61,811 nucleotides of DNA from Bryobacterales bacterium (GTDB taxonomy: Bacteria > Acidobacteriota > Terriglobia > Bryobacterales > Bryobacteraceae), in the NCBI GenBank assembly GCA_009697505.1, contig SHUD01000006.1, forward strand, positions 1 through 61,811, in the 5' to 3' direction. Shown in pieces: positions 1 to 9,311 of the stretch. The position numbers were made by a program, and so were the translations under genes. Under the pieces are notes generated by a model. It was not told the origin of the DNA, ran no database searches, and worked only from the letters and a program-made list of their open reading frames with translations. How positions within the stretch are numbered: position 1 is the stretch's first letter; every line of letters begins with the position of its first letter.

Positions 1-93
1 GAATCGTACCGCCAACTGTTCCAGGCTCCCTTCACCTTGCTGGTGAGCCTCCAACAGCTTGCGCCTCAAATCATCTGAATATGCTTTCGCCAT
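1..93 (-). mobile_element. IS630-family transposase, N-terminal part (runs off window)
   Basis: Read on the minus strand, 31 codons open from an ATG at 93 to the window edge give a protein starting MAKAYSDDLRRKLLEAHQQG and continuing EGSLEQLAVRF. This is the typical start of IS630/Tc1-type transposases, where a helix-turn-helix DNA-binding domain precedes the DDE catalytic core; the core lies outside the window. The right end of the element must lie just beyond position 93, but its terminal repeat cannot be fixed from one end. The neighbouring Uma2-type gene begins abruptly here, so the element probably inserted into it. Confidence 0.75.
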
Positions 94-470
94 CTGCGGC
101 CAGGCGAAGAGCCAGAGCAGTTCCTATTATCTACGAAAATGGTCTAGCCGACCACGAATACAGGATGGCGGATGTGGCACTGGTATCCGCAGAGCGCTGG
201 ATACACATACCTCGCAAGGGAATTTTGAGCGGAGCCCCGGACCTGGTGATCGAAGTCCTGTCGCCGTCTAACACGGTTTCAGAGATTTTCGATAAGAAAA
301 CGTTGTGCCTGGAGAACGGCTCGCGCGAGTTCTGGGTGGTGGATATCGAACACCGCCAAGTCGAGGTTTCGACACCCGATGGCCGCACGCTGACCTACAA
401 AGCAGGCCAGCAAATCCCGCTGTATTTCGCGCTGGGCGCCCACCTCGCGGCGGACGCGATTTTTGCCTAG
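94..470 (+). pseudogene. Uma2-family (DUF820) endonuclease, 5'-truncated
   Basis: The frame encodes the C-terminal two thirds of a Uma2-family protein, a PD-(D/E)XK-fold group of putative nucleases that is abundant in acidobacteria and cyanobacteria. Recognisable parts are YRMADVALVSAERW, the core PDLVIEVLSPSN and REFWVVD, where the Asp/Glu residues belong to the nuclease motif. Family members usually have about 180-200 residues. Here the first 60 or so are missing and the frame reads back into the IS630 end, so the ATG at 81 lies in foreign sequence. Probably an inactive remnant; it could still be expressed as a short fusion. Confidence 0.6.
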
Positions 471-483
471 CCGCGAGGCGGCT

Positions 484-3400
484 TTACCGCTGCTCGGCGG
501 CTTCGGCCGGCAGATCGTCAAAATAGCGGTAGATTGTCGGCACGACGACTAACGTCAGCAGCGTGGACGTAACCAGTCCGCCAATCACGACAATCGCCAA
601 GGGGCGCTGCACCTCAGAGCCCGGGCCGGTGGCGAACAGGAACGGCACCAGACCCAGCGCGGCGATGGTAGCCGTCATCATGACGGGACGGAAGCGCATC
701 TTGGCGCCTTCAACGATCGCCTCCACGCGGTTCTTGCCACCATCGCGCAAGCTGCGGATATAGGACACCAGCACCACACCGTTCAGTACGGCAATGCCCC
801 ACAGGGCGATGAAACCCACGGAAGCCGGCACGGAAAGATATTCGCCGGAAAGGTAGAGAGCCACTACGCCGCCGATGGAGGCAAACGGCAATACCATGAT
901 GATCAAGGCGGCAAAGCGCAAGGAATTGAACAGCAAGAACAATAGAAAGAAGATCGCACCGATGGTGATGGGCACAATGACCATCAAATGGCTGAGCGCC
1001 CGCTGCATATTTTGGAACTGCCCGCCCCACTCGTAGTAATAGCCCGGCGGCAGACTCACTTGCCGCTCCACTTTCTGCTGCAACTCGGCCACAAAGCCGC
1101 CAAGATCGCGGTCCTGCACATTCACGCCAACCACAATGCGGCGCCTGGCCATCTCGCGTTTGATCAGCGACAGACCCTCGCGCTGTTTGATATGCGCCAG
1201 ACTGCCTAGCGGAACCTGCTCACCGCCCGGCGCCTTGAGCAAAATACCGCGGATATCGGCAATGCTGTCGCGGAGGTGCTCGGGGTAGCGCACCACGGCC
1301 GAAAACCGCCGTTCCCCTTCGTAGATTTCCGTGGCGGAGGCGCCGGCCACGGCGGCTTCGATAGACTCGTGCACCGAAGCGGCACTCAAGCCGTAACGCG
1401 CGATGGCCTGCCGGTCAATGGTGGCGTCCAGGTTCTGCTGGCCCGAAATGCGGTCGACCTTGACGTCACCGGTCCCGCGGATGCCGCGCGCGATACGGGC
1501 CACCTCATTGGCGGTGCCGATCAGCCTATCCAGATCGTCGCCGAAGATCTTTACGGCCACGTCGGCGCGGACACCCGTTACCATTTCATCCACACGGTCG
1601 GAAATCGGCTGCGCCATGATGACGTTGACGCCGGGGAATTTCGAAACGATTTTGCGGACCTCGTCGGCGATGGCTTCCTGGGTCAGACCTTTGCGTTCTT
1701 CCAGCGGCTGGAGCTGAATGACCAAATCCGATTCGTTGTAGCCCGCCGGATCCACGGGCGACTCCCCGCGCCCCAGCCGCGAGACCACGTGCTTCACCCC
1801 AGGCAGTTTCCGGATGCTCTGCATGGCCTCGATCTCCATCTTGATGGATTCGTCCAGCGAAATATTGGGGACGCGATCCATATTCGGCGAGAGGGTGCCT
1901 TCTTTCAATTCCGGGATGAACGACGTTCCCAGATAAGGAAACAACGCCAATGCGCCGGCAAACAGGGCCAGCGCCCCAATGACGGTGATCTTGGGAAAGC
2001 GGAGCGCTCCGCTCAAGATCCACAGATAGGGGCGCTTCATACCGCGCACCAATAGGGTGTCATGTTCGGATCCGCCCTTCAGCAGATACGAAGAAAGCAC
2101 CGGAGTCAGAGTCAAACAGAGAATCAGCGAGATACCCAACGCGATGGCGATGGTGAAAGCCAGTGGCGAAAACATCTTGCCCTCCATGCCTTCGAGCGTC
2201 ATCAGCGGCAGGAACACCAGGATGATGATGCCAATCCCGAAAATCACGGGCGTGCCCACCTCGAGCACCGCGTTATGAATGGCATTCATGCGGCTTTCAC
2301 TACGGTGATGCCCCAACTTGGCGAAGGTATTTTCCACCACCACGACGGAGCCATCCACCATGAGCCCGATTGCAATCGCGAGTCCTCCCAGCGACATGAG
2401 ATTGGCGGACATGCCCAACGAGTTCATGACCACGAACGTCAGCAGCGGCGTCAGAACCAGCGTGGCAATGACGATCAGACTCGAACGGAGGTCTCCCAGA
2501 AACAGAAATAAGATGACAACGACCAACGCAATCCCTTCCAGCAGCACTTCCTCGACGGTCCACAGCGCGGCGTCCACCAGCTCGGAGCGGTCATAGTAGG
2601 GAACGATCCGGAGACCTTCGGGCAACATCCCCTTGGAGTTGATCTCCTCCACGCGAGCATGTACACTCTTGACGATCGCTTTAGCATTGCCGCTGGCAAT
2701 CATCATGACGATGCCGCCCACAGCCTCTGTATAGCCGCCTTTGATCATGGCCCCAAAGCGGACTTCCTCGCCCAGCTTCACTTCCGCAACATCGCGAATA
2801 AATACCGGCGTGGCGCCGACTTCCTTAAGTACAATCGAGCGGATGTCGTCCAAGTCCTTGATCAGGCCCAGGCCGCGCACCAGGAAAACCTCAGGGCCCT
2901 GCGGCAGAATCCCACCGCTCGAATTGGCATTGTTGCGGGAGAGCGCCTCGCGAACGTCGTGAATGGTGAGATTGTAGTAGCGCATCTTCACCGGATCCAC
3001 AAGCGTCTGATACTGCTTGACGTATCCCCCGGTGGAATTGATTTCGGCAACGCCGGGAATGTTGCGCAGCAAGGGCCGCACCACCCAGTCCTCTATCGTG
3101 CGCCGTTCCACAAGGTCTTCTTTCGCGAGTGCCCGCTCCCCGTCCCCAGGTTTCTCCAAGGTATAGGTATACACTTCGCTCAGCGCGGTGGACACCGGGC
3201 CCAAGACCGGGTTAATGTTATCCGGCATTCGGCTGCGCACGTCTCCCAAGCGTTCCGCGACCAACTGCCGCGCGAAATACAGCGGCGTGGCATCCGTGAA
3301 CACCAGCGTGACAATGGAGATTCCGGGTTCGGTCTGCGAGCGCAGTTCGGTCATGCCGGGGAGACCCGTCATCCCGATTTCGACCGGAATCGTGACAATG

Positions 3401-3588
3401 CGTTCGATCTCGTCGGGAGATCGGCCGGGCACTTCCGTGGCCACCTGCACCTGAATGTTGGTGACATCCGGGAAGGCGTCCACGGAAAGTTTCCGGGCGG
3501 CGTCCATGCCGAAGCCGACGCCAATCGCCGCGATGACAACAATCACCAGCCGTTGCCGCAAGACGGCGCGAATCAGAGCATGGAGCAT
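484..3588 (-). CDS. czcA: CzcA/CusA-type heavy-metal efflux RND transporter
   Basis: A 1034-residue inner-membrane pump of the heavy-metal-efflux RND family, which uses the proton gradient to export metal ions through a periplasmic adaptor and outer-membrane channel. It has the full RND layout: a first helix near residues 13-30, a large periplasmic domain, a helix block around 340-540, a second periplasmic domain and a terminal helix block. The TM4 proton-relay motif reads AIAIGLMVDGSVVVVEN, with Asp near 410 and Glu about 7 residues on. The first Asp of the CzcA-type DFG motif is Ala, as in CusA, yet the CusA methionine triad is not evident, so the metal is uncertain. The start lies 3 nt after the adaptor gene, whose last codons supply a GGGAG ribosome site. 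Third gene of the operon. Confidence 0.9.
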   Translation of the reverse strand: MLHALIRAVLRQRLVIVVIAAIGVGFGMDAARKLSVDAFPDVTNIQVQVATEVPGRSPDEIERIVTIPVEIGMTGLPGMTELRSQTEPGISIVTLVFTDATPLYFARQLVAERLGDVRSRMPDNINPVLGPVSTALSEVYTYTLEKPGDGERALAKEDLVERRTIEDWVVRPLLRNIPGVAEINSTGGYVKQYQTLVDPVKMRYYNLTIHDVREALSRNNANSSGGILPQGPEVFLVRGLGLIKDLDDIRSIVLKEVGATPVFIRDVAEVKLGEEVRFGAMIKGGYTEAVGGIVMMIASGNAKAIVKSVHARVEEINSKGMLPEGLRIVPYYDRSELVDAALWTVEEVLLEGIALVVVILFLFLGDLRSSLIVIATLVLTPLLTFVVMNSLGMSANLMSLGGLAIAIGLMVDGSVVVVENTFAKLGHHRSESRMNAIHNAVLEVGTPVIFGIGIIILVFLPLMTLEGMEGKMFSPLAFTIAIALGISLILCLTLTPVLSSYLLKGGSEHDTLLVRGMKRPYLWILSGALRFPKITVIGALALFAGALALFPYLGTSFIPELKEGTLSPNMDRVPNISLDESIKMEIEAMQSIRKLPGVKHVVSRLGRGESPVDPAGYNESDLVIQLQPLEERKGLTQEAIADEVRKIVSKFPGVNVIMAQPISDRVDEMVTGVRADVAVKIFGDDLDRLIGTANEVARIARGIRGTGDVKVDRISGQQNLDATIDRQAIARYGLSAASVHESIEAAVAGASATEIYEGERRFSAVVRYPEHLRDSIADIRGILLKAPGGEQVPLGSLAHIKQREGLSLIKREMARRRIVVGVNVQDRDLGGFVAELQQKVERQVSLPPGYYYEWGGQFQNMQRALSHLMVIVPITIGAIFFLLFLLFNSLRFAALIIMVLPFASIGGVVALYLSGEYLSVPASVGFIALWGIAVLNGVVLVSYIRSLRDGGKNRVEAIVEGAKMRFRPVMMTATIAALGLVPFLFATGPGSEVQRPLAIVVIGGLVTSTLLTLVVVPTIYRYFDDLPAEAAEQR

Positions 3589-3591
3589 CGG

Positions 3592-4767
3592 TCAGGCTCC
3601 CTGGATGGCAAGCCGGACGCGCTCGTTGTTCAAGTGGAACGCGCCGTCCGTCACGATGCGCTCGCCAGAGCGGATGCCATCGATCACCACTCGCTGATTG
3701 CCGAACTGCTCACCCAGCGTAACGGGACGCAGCAGGAAGCGGCTGGGACCAACTTGCACGAAGACGTGCTCCGTGTTTCCCTCGCGCACCACCGCCGTCA
3801 CGGGGACCACTTGTTTCATCTGGGTTGGATCTTTCAAGGCCATGGTGGCCAGCATGGACGGCTTGTACTTTTGGTTCGGATTGGGAAGGTCCATGCGCGC
3901 GCGGATCGTGCGTGTTTCCGCGTTGACAATCGCGCTTACGAAGGAGATCTTGCCATGAATGACGTGGCCCGGCATGGCGGCAATCTCGGCCTCCACGGTT
4001 TGTCCGGCCACCAGCGAGCCCGCCGCCTGCTCGGGCACATCCGCTACTAACCACAAAGAACTCAGATCGGCAATTTCGGCTAGTGTATCGGCGGACTGAA
4101 TCACCTGTCCCACGGTCACCCTGCGCTGCACGACGGTTCCGCTCCGGCTGGCCAGGACGCGCGCCTTGGAATCAATCGTGCGCGTATCCCGCACGCGAGC
4201 AATCGCTTCGTCGGACAACCCCAGGACCACCAGTTCATCGCGTGTACCCGTTACCTCGGCCGTGGCTTGCGACAGTTCCGCTTCGCGGCGCCGGAGTTCC
4301 GCCGAGCCGATGACGCCGGCGTCGAGCAATTGTTGGGCTCGCCCCACGGCGCGTTCCGCCAACTGTTCCTGAGAGAGCGCCTTCATGTAAGCCAGTTGGG
4401 CGCCGGAAAGACCGGTGCTATTTACAACCGCGAGCAATTGCCCGGCCGTGACCTGCTGGCCTTCGAGGACGTCCAGTTCGATAATGCGGCCCATCACGGG
4501 AGAGCCGACGCGCGCCACCCTGGTTTCGTCCACTTCAAGTCTGGCGGCCACGCTGATGCTGGCGCCGATCTGAGAGTACGACGGCTCGCCGAGCTTCAGA
4601 CGCTGCATCAGCGTTTCCGTAACCTCAATCTCCATGGGATTCGACTTGGCCTGCGGAGCAACAGCTCCCGCCGGGCCGGCGGCGCTGGCCGTTTGTTGCG
4701 ACCCGCCGCGGTTACATCCCGTTCCCGCCAAAAGAACGAAGGCGATGGTTACGGATAATTTCCGCAT
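3592..4767 (-). CDS. czcB: CzcB-type periplasmic adaptor (membrane fusion protein)
   Basis: A 391-residue HlyD/CzcB-family adaptor that links the RND pump to the outer-membrane channel. The N-terminus MRKLSVTIAFVLLAGTGC is a signal sequence with a Cys at a possible lipid-attachment site. It is followed by a low-complexity Ala/Gly stretch, a barrel-sandwich hybrid (GRIIELDVLEGQQVTAGQLL), an alpha-hairpin rich in Glu/Ala/Arg (about 130-190), the second lipoyl half (GTVVQRRVTVGQVIQ) and beta-barrel/membrane-proximal domains. The ATG at 4767 is preferred because it opens the signal sequence. An ATG at 4788 would overlap the upstream stop as TAATG and add seven residues. Middle gene of the czcCBA operon. 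Confidence 0.85.
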   Translation of the reverse strand: MRKLSVTIAFVLLAGTGCNRGGSQQTASAAGPAGAVAPQAKSNPMEIEVTETLMQRLKLGEPSYSQIGASISVAARLEVDETRVARVGSPVMGRIIELDVLEGQQVTAGQLLAVVNSTGLSGAQLAYMKALSQEQLAERAVGRAQQLLDAGVIGSAELRRREAELSQATAEVTGTRDELVVLGLSDEAIARVRDTRTIDSKARVLASRSGTVVQRRVTVGQVIQSADTLAEIADLSSLWLVADVPEQAAGSLVAGQTVEAEIAAMPGHVIHGKISFVSAIVNAETRTIRARMDLPNPNQKYKPSMLATMALKDPTQMKQVVPVTAVVREGNTEHVFVQVGPSRFLLRPVTLGEQFGNQRVVIDGIRSGERIVTDGAFHLNNERVRLAIQGA

Positions 4768-4787
4768 TGCAAGTATCATGCTCCACA

Positions 4788-6023
4788 TTACGGCACGGGC
4801 CTCCGCAGATCAATGGCGCGCAGCTGGTCAATTTCCAGCAACGCATCCTGGCGCTCATACTGCGCCGTCACATAGTCAAATCGTACGCCATAGAGAACGC
4901 GCTGGGCGTCCAGCACTTCCAAGATTCCGCGCTCGCCGAGTTGATAGGCGGTTTCGGCGGCATCGAGCGCCTGGCTGGCTTCCCGCAGAACCCCTTGCTC
5001 AAAGGCCAGGATCTGTTGTCCGGCGACCTGATAACGCCCGTAGGCGCCTTCGAGAGCCGCCAGCAATTCAATCTGCTGCGCACGGGCCAGGCGATCCACC
5101 ACGCGGATGGATGCGGCGGCCTCGGCAATGGGGCCTTGAAAGCGATTCCAGAAAGGCAGAGGGATGGCGATGCCGGCGCGGTACGACGGGTTACCGGGTT
5201 GATAGTCGGCCTCGGTACGCAGAGCGGGTTGCGGCCGGCGCTGCGCCACCTGGTAGTTGAGATTGGCATCCGCCCGGCTCAGCTCCGATTGCGCCAGCGC
5301 CAGCGAAGGGTTCCGCTCCAGCACTTCCTGGCGCAACTGATCGAGCGATAACCCCGGAGGAACGGGATCCAGCGCCCCCTGCAAATCGAGATCGGACGCT
5401 AACGGCGCGGCTACCGCGGCGCGAAATTGGGATAACGCGGTGACTAACTCCAGTTGGGCGCTGTTGGCCGCTGTTCGCGCGGTAGCAGCTTCCGCTTCCG
5501 CGCGCAACAACTCCAGCCGGCCGGCTTCGCCCACCTCCACGCGAACCTGAATTCTGCGATGCAAATCTTCCACCATTTTCGACCGCTCCGCGGCGAGTTG
5601 AATCTGGCTCTTGCGGCGGAGCACCTGATAAAAAGAACGGCGTACTCGGGACAGGACACCCAGGCGAACTTCCGTGAGCGCAATCTGACTGCTGTCGCGT
5701 CCGCGCTGCGCGAATTCGATCCGGGAAGGACGAAGCTTGCCGAGTTCGAGCGGCTGGGAAAAATAATAGAAGAACGATTTACCCGCGTAGTTGCCGGGAA
5801 GTCCCGCGGTTTGCCGGCCTGCCATGACGCCCGTTTCCGGGTTGGGATAGGCTCTGGCCGTAGTGATCCCGGCCTGAGCGACATCGATCTGCGCGGCGCC
5901 GGCCTGGAGACTGGGGTGGGCGCGGTCGGCCAGATTGAGCGCCTCATCGAGGGTCAAGGTTTCCGCGGCAGAAAGGGCGTTTGTCAAAACCACAAGCGCC
6001 ACGCACGTCCGGATACGGAGCAT
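4788..6023 (-). CDS. czcC: CzcC-type outer-membrane efflux channel (TolC family)
   Basis: A 411-residue TolC-superfamily protein, the outer-membrane exit duct of the tripartite metal pump. It begins with a signal peptide (MLRIRTCVALVVLTNALSAA) and then the two repeats of the family: LTLDEALNLADRAHPSL at the start of the first and LRQEVLERNPSLALAQSEL at the second, each followed by long amphipathic helices. The start at 6023 is chosen over one 33 nt upstream because AAAGGA precedes it at proper spacing. First gene of the operon. Its leader runs back to the rnpB 3' end and shows no obvious metal-regulator gene nearby. Confidence 0.85.
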   Translation of the reverse strand: MLRIRTCVALVVLTNALSAAETLTLDEALNLADRAHPSLQAGAAQIDVAQAGITTARAYPNPETGVMAGRQTAGLPGNYAGKSFFYYFSQPLELGKLRPSRIEFAQRGRDSSQIALTEVRLGVLSRVRRSFYQVLRRKSQIQLAAERSKMVEDLHRRIQVRVEVGEAGRLELLRAEAEAATARTAANSAQLELVTALSQFRAAVAAPLASDLDLQGALDPVPPGLSLDQLRQEVLERNPSLALAQSELSRADANLNYQVAQRRPQPALRTEADYQPGNPSYRAGIAIPLPFWNRFQGPIAEAAASIRVVDRLARAQQIELLAALEGAYGRYQVAGQQILAFEQGVLREASQALDAAETAYQLGERGILEVLDAQRVLYGVRFDYVTAQYERQDALLEIDQLRAIDLRRPVP

Positions 6024-6160
6024 AAGTTTCCTTTTCTCAACAAGACGGTGTTCCACCCTCCGCGCTCACACGCGGTCATGGCGCACGGCAGAGGTTAAAT
6101 AACTTTCATCTTATCATCGTTATGCAGTAAATGGGAGAGATGGAAGTCTTTAAAAAGAAA

Positions 6161-6550
6161 GAGCCTGCCGGACTATAAGCCGGTTTCTGTACCCCGTCCT
6201 TACGAACGAGGTGGTAGCCATTCGTCTTGGCCGGAGATCTCTCCCCGGCTCCAGCAACCTACCCGGAAGTCGTAACGGAGCGGGCCGCTCCTGCTCCCCT
6301 ATTTGGTCTTGCTCCACATGGGGTTTTCCCTGCCAGCCGCATTACTGCGGCCGCGGTGCGCTCTTACCGCACCTTTTCACCCTTACCTGGCGGTTGCCCG
6401 CCCGGCGGTATATTTTCTGTGGCACTATCCGTAAAACCCGCTTTGAGCGGGCCCCCCCGGCCGTTAGCCGGCATGTTGCCCTATGGAGACCGGACTTTCC
6501 TCCCGCCCGCGGGTCGCGCGGGCCAGCGGCTACCCATCCGGCAGGCTCGC
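6161..6550 (-). ncRNA. rnpB: RNase P RNA (bacterial class A)
   Basis: The minus strand carries the catalytic RNA of RNase P, which trims the 5' leader of tRNA precursors. Visible conserved elements are the 5' GAGCCTGCCGGATGGG strand, the GGAGGAAAGTCCGG core (6490-6503), the CATAGGGCAACATGCCGGCT segment, the GGTAAGGGTGAAAAGGTGCG block, and the 3' core GGTACAGAAACCGG followed by CTTATAGTCCGGCAGGCTC, which pairs back with the 5' end. The length of about 390 nt is normal for the A-type. It stands alone between the metal-efflux operon and a divergent surface-protein gene and has its own promoter. Ends are set by the terminal helix and may be off by a few bases. Confidence 0.95.
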
Positions 6551-6554
6551 CTTC

Positions 6555-6583
6555 ATTATCGGAGCTAAATGGCCTTCCCGCAA
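6555..6583 (-). promoter_or_regulatory. Sigma-70-type promoter of rnpB
   Basis: On the minus strand a TTGCGG -35 box (6578-6583) and a GATAAT -10 box (6555-6560) are separated by exactly 17 bp. Transcription would start about 7 nt downstream, at or next to the first base of the RNase P RNA terminal helix. Confidence 0.7.
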
Positions 6584-6732
6584 GTTCTGAAGCAACCTAA
6601 TTGCTCCATATTTTAGAGCAATTTGGTGGGCTTGTGTATCCTGGAGTTCCGGCCATGTTCGTCGGAGGGCATACCCGATTTGCTCACCCCTGCCGATCCT
6701 TCAAGAAATTCAAGAAATACTGGAGGTTACCG

Positions 6733-9234
6733 TTGTTCCCACGAATATTTACATTACTACCGGTACTGTCTCTTCTCGCCGGCGGTCTATTCGCCCAGGG
6801 CATTAACACGCCTGTAAGCACAAACGACTGGGAGGAAATTAATTTTGAATACAATTCGTCCGTGCTGGTGGACGGGTTCCCCAGCCTGTTGCGGCTAGGA
6901 GAACTGCTGCAGAAAAACGCGGGCTTTAGGGTGACCGTAGAGGGCCACACGGATGCCGTGGGCGCCAACGCCTACAACGAAACACTCGGCCTGGCGCGCG
7001 CCAATTCGGTCCGTGATTTTCTGGTGAAGTACGGCGCGCGGCCCGCGCAAATCAGCGTAACTTCACGGGGCAAGGAAGCTCCCAAGTACACGGGCGAGAA
7101 AGGGGCTTACTCACGCACGGATGAAGCGCGCTGGATGAACCGCCGCGTGGCGCTCACGGTGCTCGATGAGCAGGGACGCACGGTGGGAGCGGGCGGCGCG
7201 GGCGACGCCATTCGCGCGCTGCAGCCCACTCCGGCGGCGGGCATGACGGACTGCTGCAACGAAGTCCTGAAGCGGCTGGATAAACTCGATGCCATTGAAC
7301 GGATGTTGATGGACCTGGCGGATCAGAACAGAAGACTCGCCAATGAGCTCGCGGCATTGAAGCAGAATCAGGACACTCTGGCGAGCCGCGTGAATCAGCC
7401 TCCGCCAGCGCCTGCCGCCGCCCCGGCGCCGGCCGCCATGCCGCGCGTCCCCTCGACCGATGAAGTCGCCAAGGCGGTGACCGATGCGCTGGACAAAAAG
7501 ACGCTGCCCAAGTTCCAATTGATGGGCGTAAACGTAGGCGCCAACAACAATGGCGATGTGACGTTCACCGGCAAGGGGCGCTACTTCGCGCCGTTCGGCA
7601 ACAACTACGCGTTCCAATCGGAAGGCGAATACTTCTACAACAAAGGCCAGCGCGAAGGCCAATTCGACTTCGGCCTGGTGGATCGCATCAACCGCTTCCA
7701 GGTGGGCCTGTTCGGCAGCTTCAAGCACGTGAATCTGACGGGCGATCAGACCGGTGGAACCATCGGGCAAGCGGCGTTCACGGCCGACTACCTGTTCCAG
7801 TGGGGCAAGATCGGAGCGTTCGGCACCAAAGCATTCCTGGATGACGCGCTGGTCAACCGGACCCTCATCTCCAGCAGCTTCGCCTTGGAGCGCTACTTGC
7901 GCGTGGTGGATCAGGCCGGCGTGAGCGGCAACGCGCCGCTGTTCGGAAACAATTATCTGGAAGGCAATCTCGGCTACCTGCGTAGCACGACCGCCGGCGA
8001 CCGCGTGGGCGGCACGCTCCGCTTGATCTTCCCAGTGACCGATAAGATCGCCTTTACGCTGGAAGGCGGCATGAACGAGACCCTGCTGGGCCGCGGCAAT
8101 AACGGCCGCGCGGTGGCGGGCTTGCAGTTCGGCAATCGCCTGCAGCCGCGGGATTTCCTAACTTCCAATCACCCCATACCGGTGCAGATTCCGCGCATAC
8201 GCTACGAAGTGCTGACGCGCACGGCGCGCATCGGCAATCAGGCGCCGGTGGCCGACGCCGGCCCCAATCAGGCTTTGCCGGGCTCGGCGACGGTAACCTT
8301 GAATGGTTCTCGCTCCTACGATCCCGATGGCGACCCCATCACGTTCCAGTGGGTGCAGGAGTCCGGACCAACCGTGCCGCTCTCGGCGCCCACGGCAGCC
8401 GTGACCACGTTCGCCGCCGCGGTGGGACAGAACTACGCGTTCCGTCTGACGGTCAAAGATTCGCTCGGCGCGCAGGGTGTGGCGCGCGTCACGGTGGCGG
8501 CGGGCAACCCGGCGCCTCCGCAGATTATCAACTTCACGGCGAATCCCACGGCCATTAACGCGGGCCAGTCTTCCACGCTGAGATGGCAGGTGATCAACGC
8601 CGACACAGTTTCGATTACCAGCCTGGGGACGGTCGCGCTTTCCGGCTCCTCGCCGGTCTCGCCAACCACCACGACCACCTACACGCTGACGGCCACGCGG
8701 GGAACGCAGACGGCAACCGCGACAGCCACGGTAACGGTGAACGCGGCCAACTCTCTGCCGCGGATCATCAGCTTCGCGCCGAACCCCGCGACCATCGATT
8801 ACGGCAAAAGCTCGGAGCTCTCCTGGGTGGTGGAAAACGCAACCAAGGTCGACATCACCACGCTCGGCACGGTGGGGCTGACGGGCAGCCACAGGGTCTC
8901 CCCGGTTTCGACCATCACGTATACGCTCACCGCGAGCAACGCCGCCGGGAGCGTGACCGCAACCACGACGATCACCGTCATTACCTCGGTGAAGATCCTG
9001 TCGTTCACGGCAACGCCTGCCACGGTGGCCTCGGGCAACAACTCCATTCTGGTATGCGAGACGATTGGAGCCGCGACGGTCAACATAGCCGGCGTGGAGT
9101 TCCGCACCAGTACGGCTGTGGCAGCGGTACGGGTCATCAACACGACGACATACACCTGTACGGCAACCGCGGCCAATGGGCAAATCGCCACGGCGCAGAC
9201 CACCGTAACGGTGGTCGGTCCGATCGATCCGTAA
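6733..9234 (+). CDS. Surface protein: OmpA domain, beta-barrel, PKD and Ig-like repeats
   Basis: An 833-residue exported protein. The best start is TTG at 6733, which follows a GGAGG ribosome site at 8 nt and opens a clean signal peptide (FPRIFTLLPVLSLLAGGLFAQ). An OmpA peptidoglycan-binding domain at about 33-145 contains VTVEGHTDAVG and RANSVRDFL. Next come a short coiled coil (LDKLDAIERMLMDLADQNRR), a Pro/Ala linker, an outer-membrane beta-barrel-like region (about 250-480), a PKD/REJ-type domain (NQAPVADAGPNQALPGSATV) and three Ig-like repeats of about 80 residues that start PQIINFTANP, PRIISFAPNP and VKILSFTATP. It probably tethers the outer membrane to peptidoglycan while exposing an adhesin-like tail. 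An OmpA domain at the N-terminus rather than the C-terminus is unusual. Monocistronic. Confidence 0.8.
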   Translation: MFPRIFTLLPVLSLLAGGLFAQGINTPVSTNDWEEINFEYNSSVLVDGFPSLLRLGELLQKNAGFRVTVEGHTDAVGANAYNETLGLARANSVRDFLVKYGARPAQISVTSRGKEAPKYTGEKGAYSRTDEARWMNRRVALTVLDEQGRTVGAGGAGDAIRALQPTPAAGMTDCCNEVLKRLDKLDAIERMLMDLADQNRRLANELAALKQNQDTLASRVNQPPPAPAAAPAPAAMPRVPSTDEVAKAVTDALDKKTLPKFQLMGVNVGANNNGDVTFTGKGRYFAPFGNNYAFQSEGEYFYNKGQREGQFDFGLVDRINRFQVGLFGSFKHVNLTGDQTGGTIGQAAFTADYLFQWGKIGAFGTKAFLDDALVNRTLISSSFALERYLRVVDQAGVSGNAPLFGNNYLEGNLGYLRSTTAGDRVGGTLRLIFPVTDKIAFTLEGGMNETLLGRGNNGRAVAGLQFGNRLQPRDFLTSNHPIPVQIPRIRYEVLTRTARIGNQAPVADAGPNQALPGSATVTLNGSRSYDPDGDPITFQWVQESGPTVPLSAPTAAVTTFAAAVGQNYAFRLTVKDSLGAQGVARVTVAAGNPAPPQIINFTANPTAINAGQSSTLRWQVINADTVSITSLGTVALSGSSPVSPTTTTTYTLTATRGTQTATATATVTVNAANSLPRIISFAPNPATIDYGKSSELSWVVENATKVDITTLGTVGLTGSHRVSPVSTITYTLTASNAAGSVTATTTITVITSVKILSFTATPATVASGNNSILVCETIGAATVNIAGVEFRTSTAVAAVRVINTTTYTCTATAANGQIATAQTTVTVVGPIDP

Positions 9235-9252
9235 TCGGGCCGCGCGGGCAGT

Positions 9253-9289
9253 AAAAAAGGGCAGGTCCGGTTCGCCGGCCTGCCCTTTT
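9253..9289. terminator. Bidirectional rho-independent terminator
   Basis: A GGGCAGG / CCTGCCC stem extended by CCGG / CCGG around a TTCG loop, with one bulged T, is flanked by six A on the left and four T on the right. It therefore has a U-tract in both directions. It lies between the convergent OmpA-domain gene and the DUF4175 gene and can end both transcripts. Confidence 0.85.
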
Positions 9290-9311
9290 CCTTTCGTGTT
9301 ACGTATTCCGC

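Noticed and set aside
2659-4050. 463-codon plus-strand frame opposite czcA/czcB
   Set aside because: Antisense shadow of two well-conserved genes, with His/Arg-rich composition.
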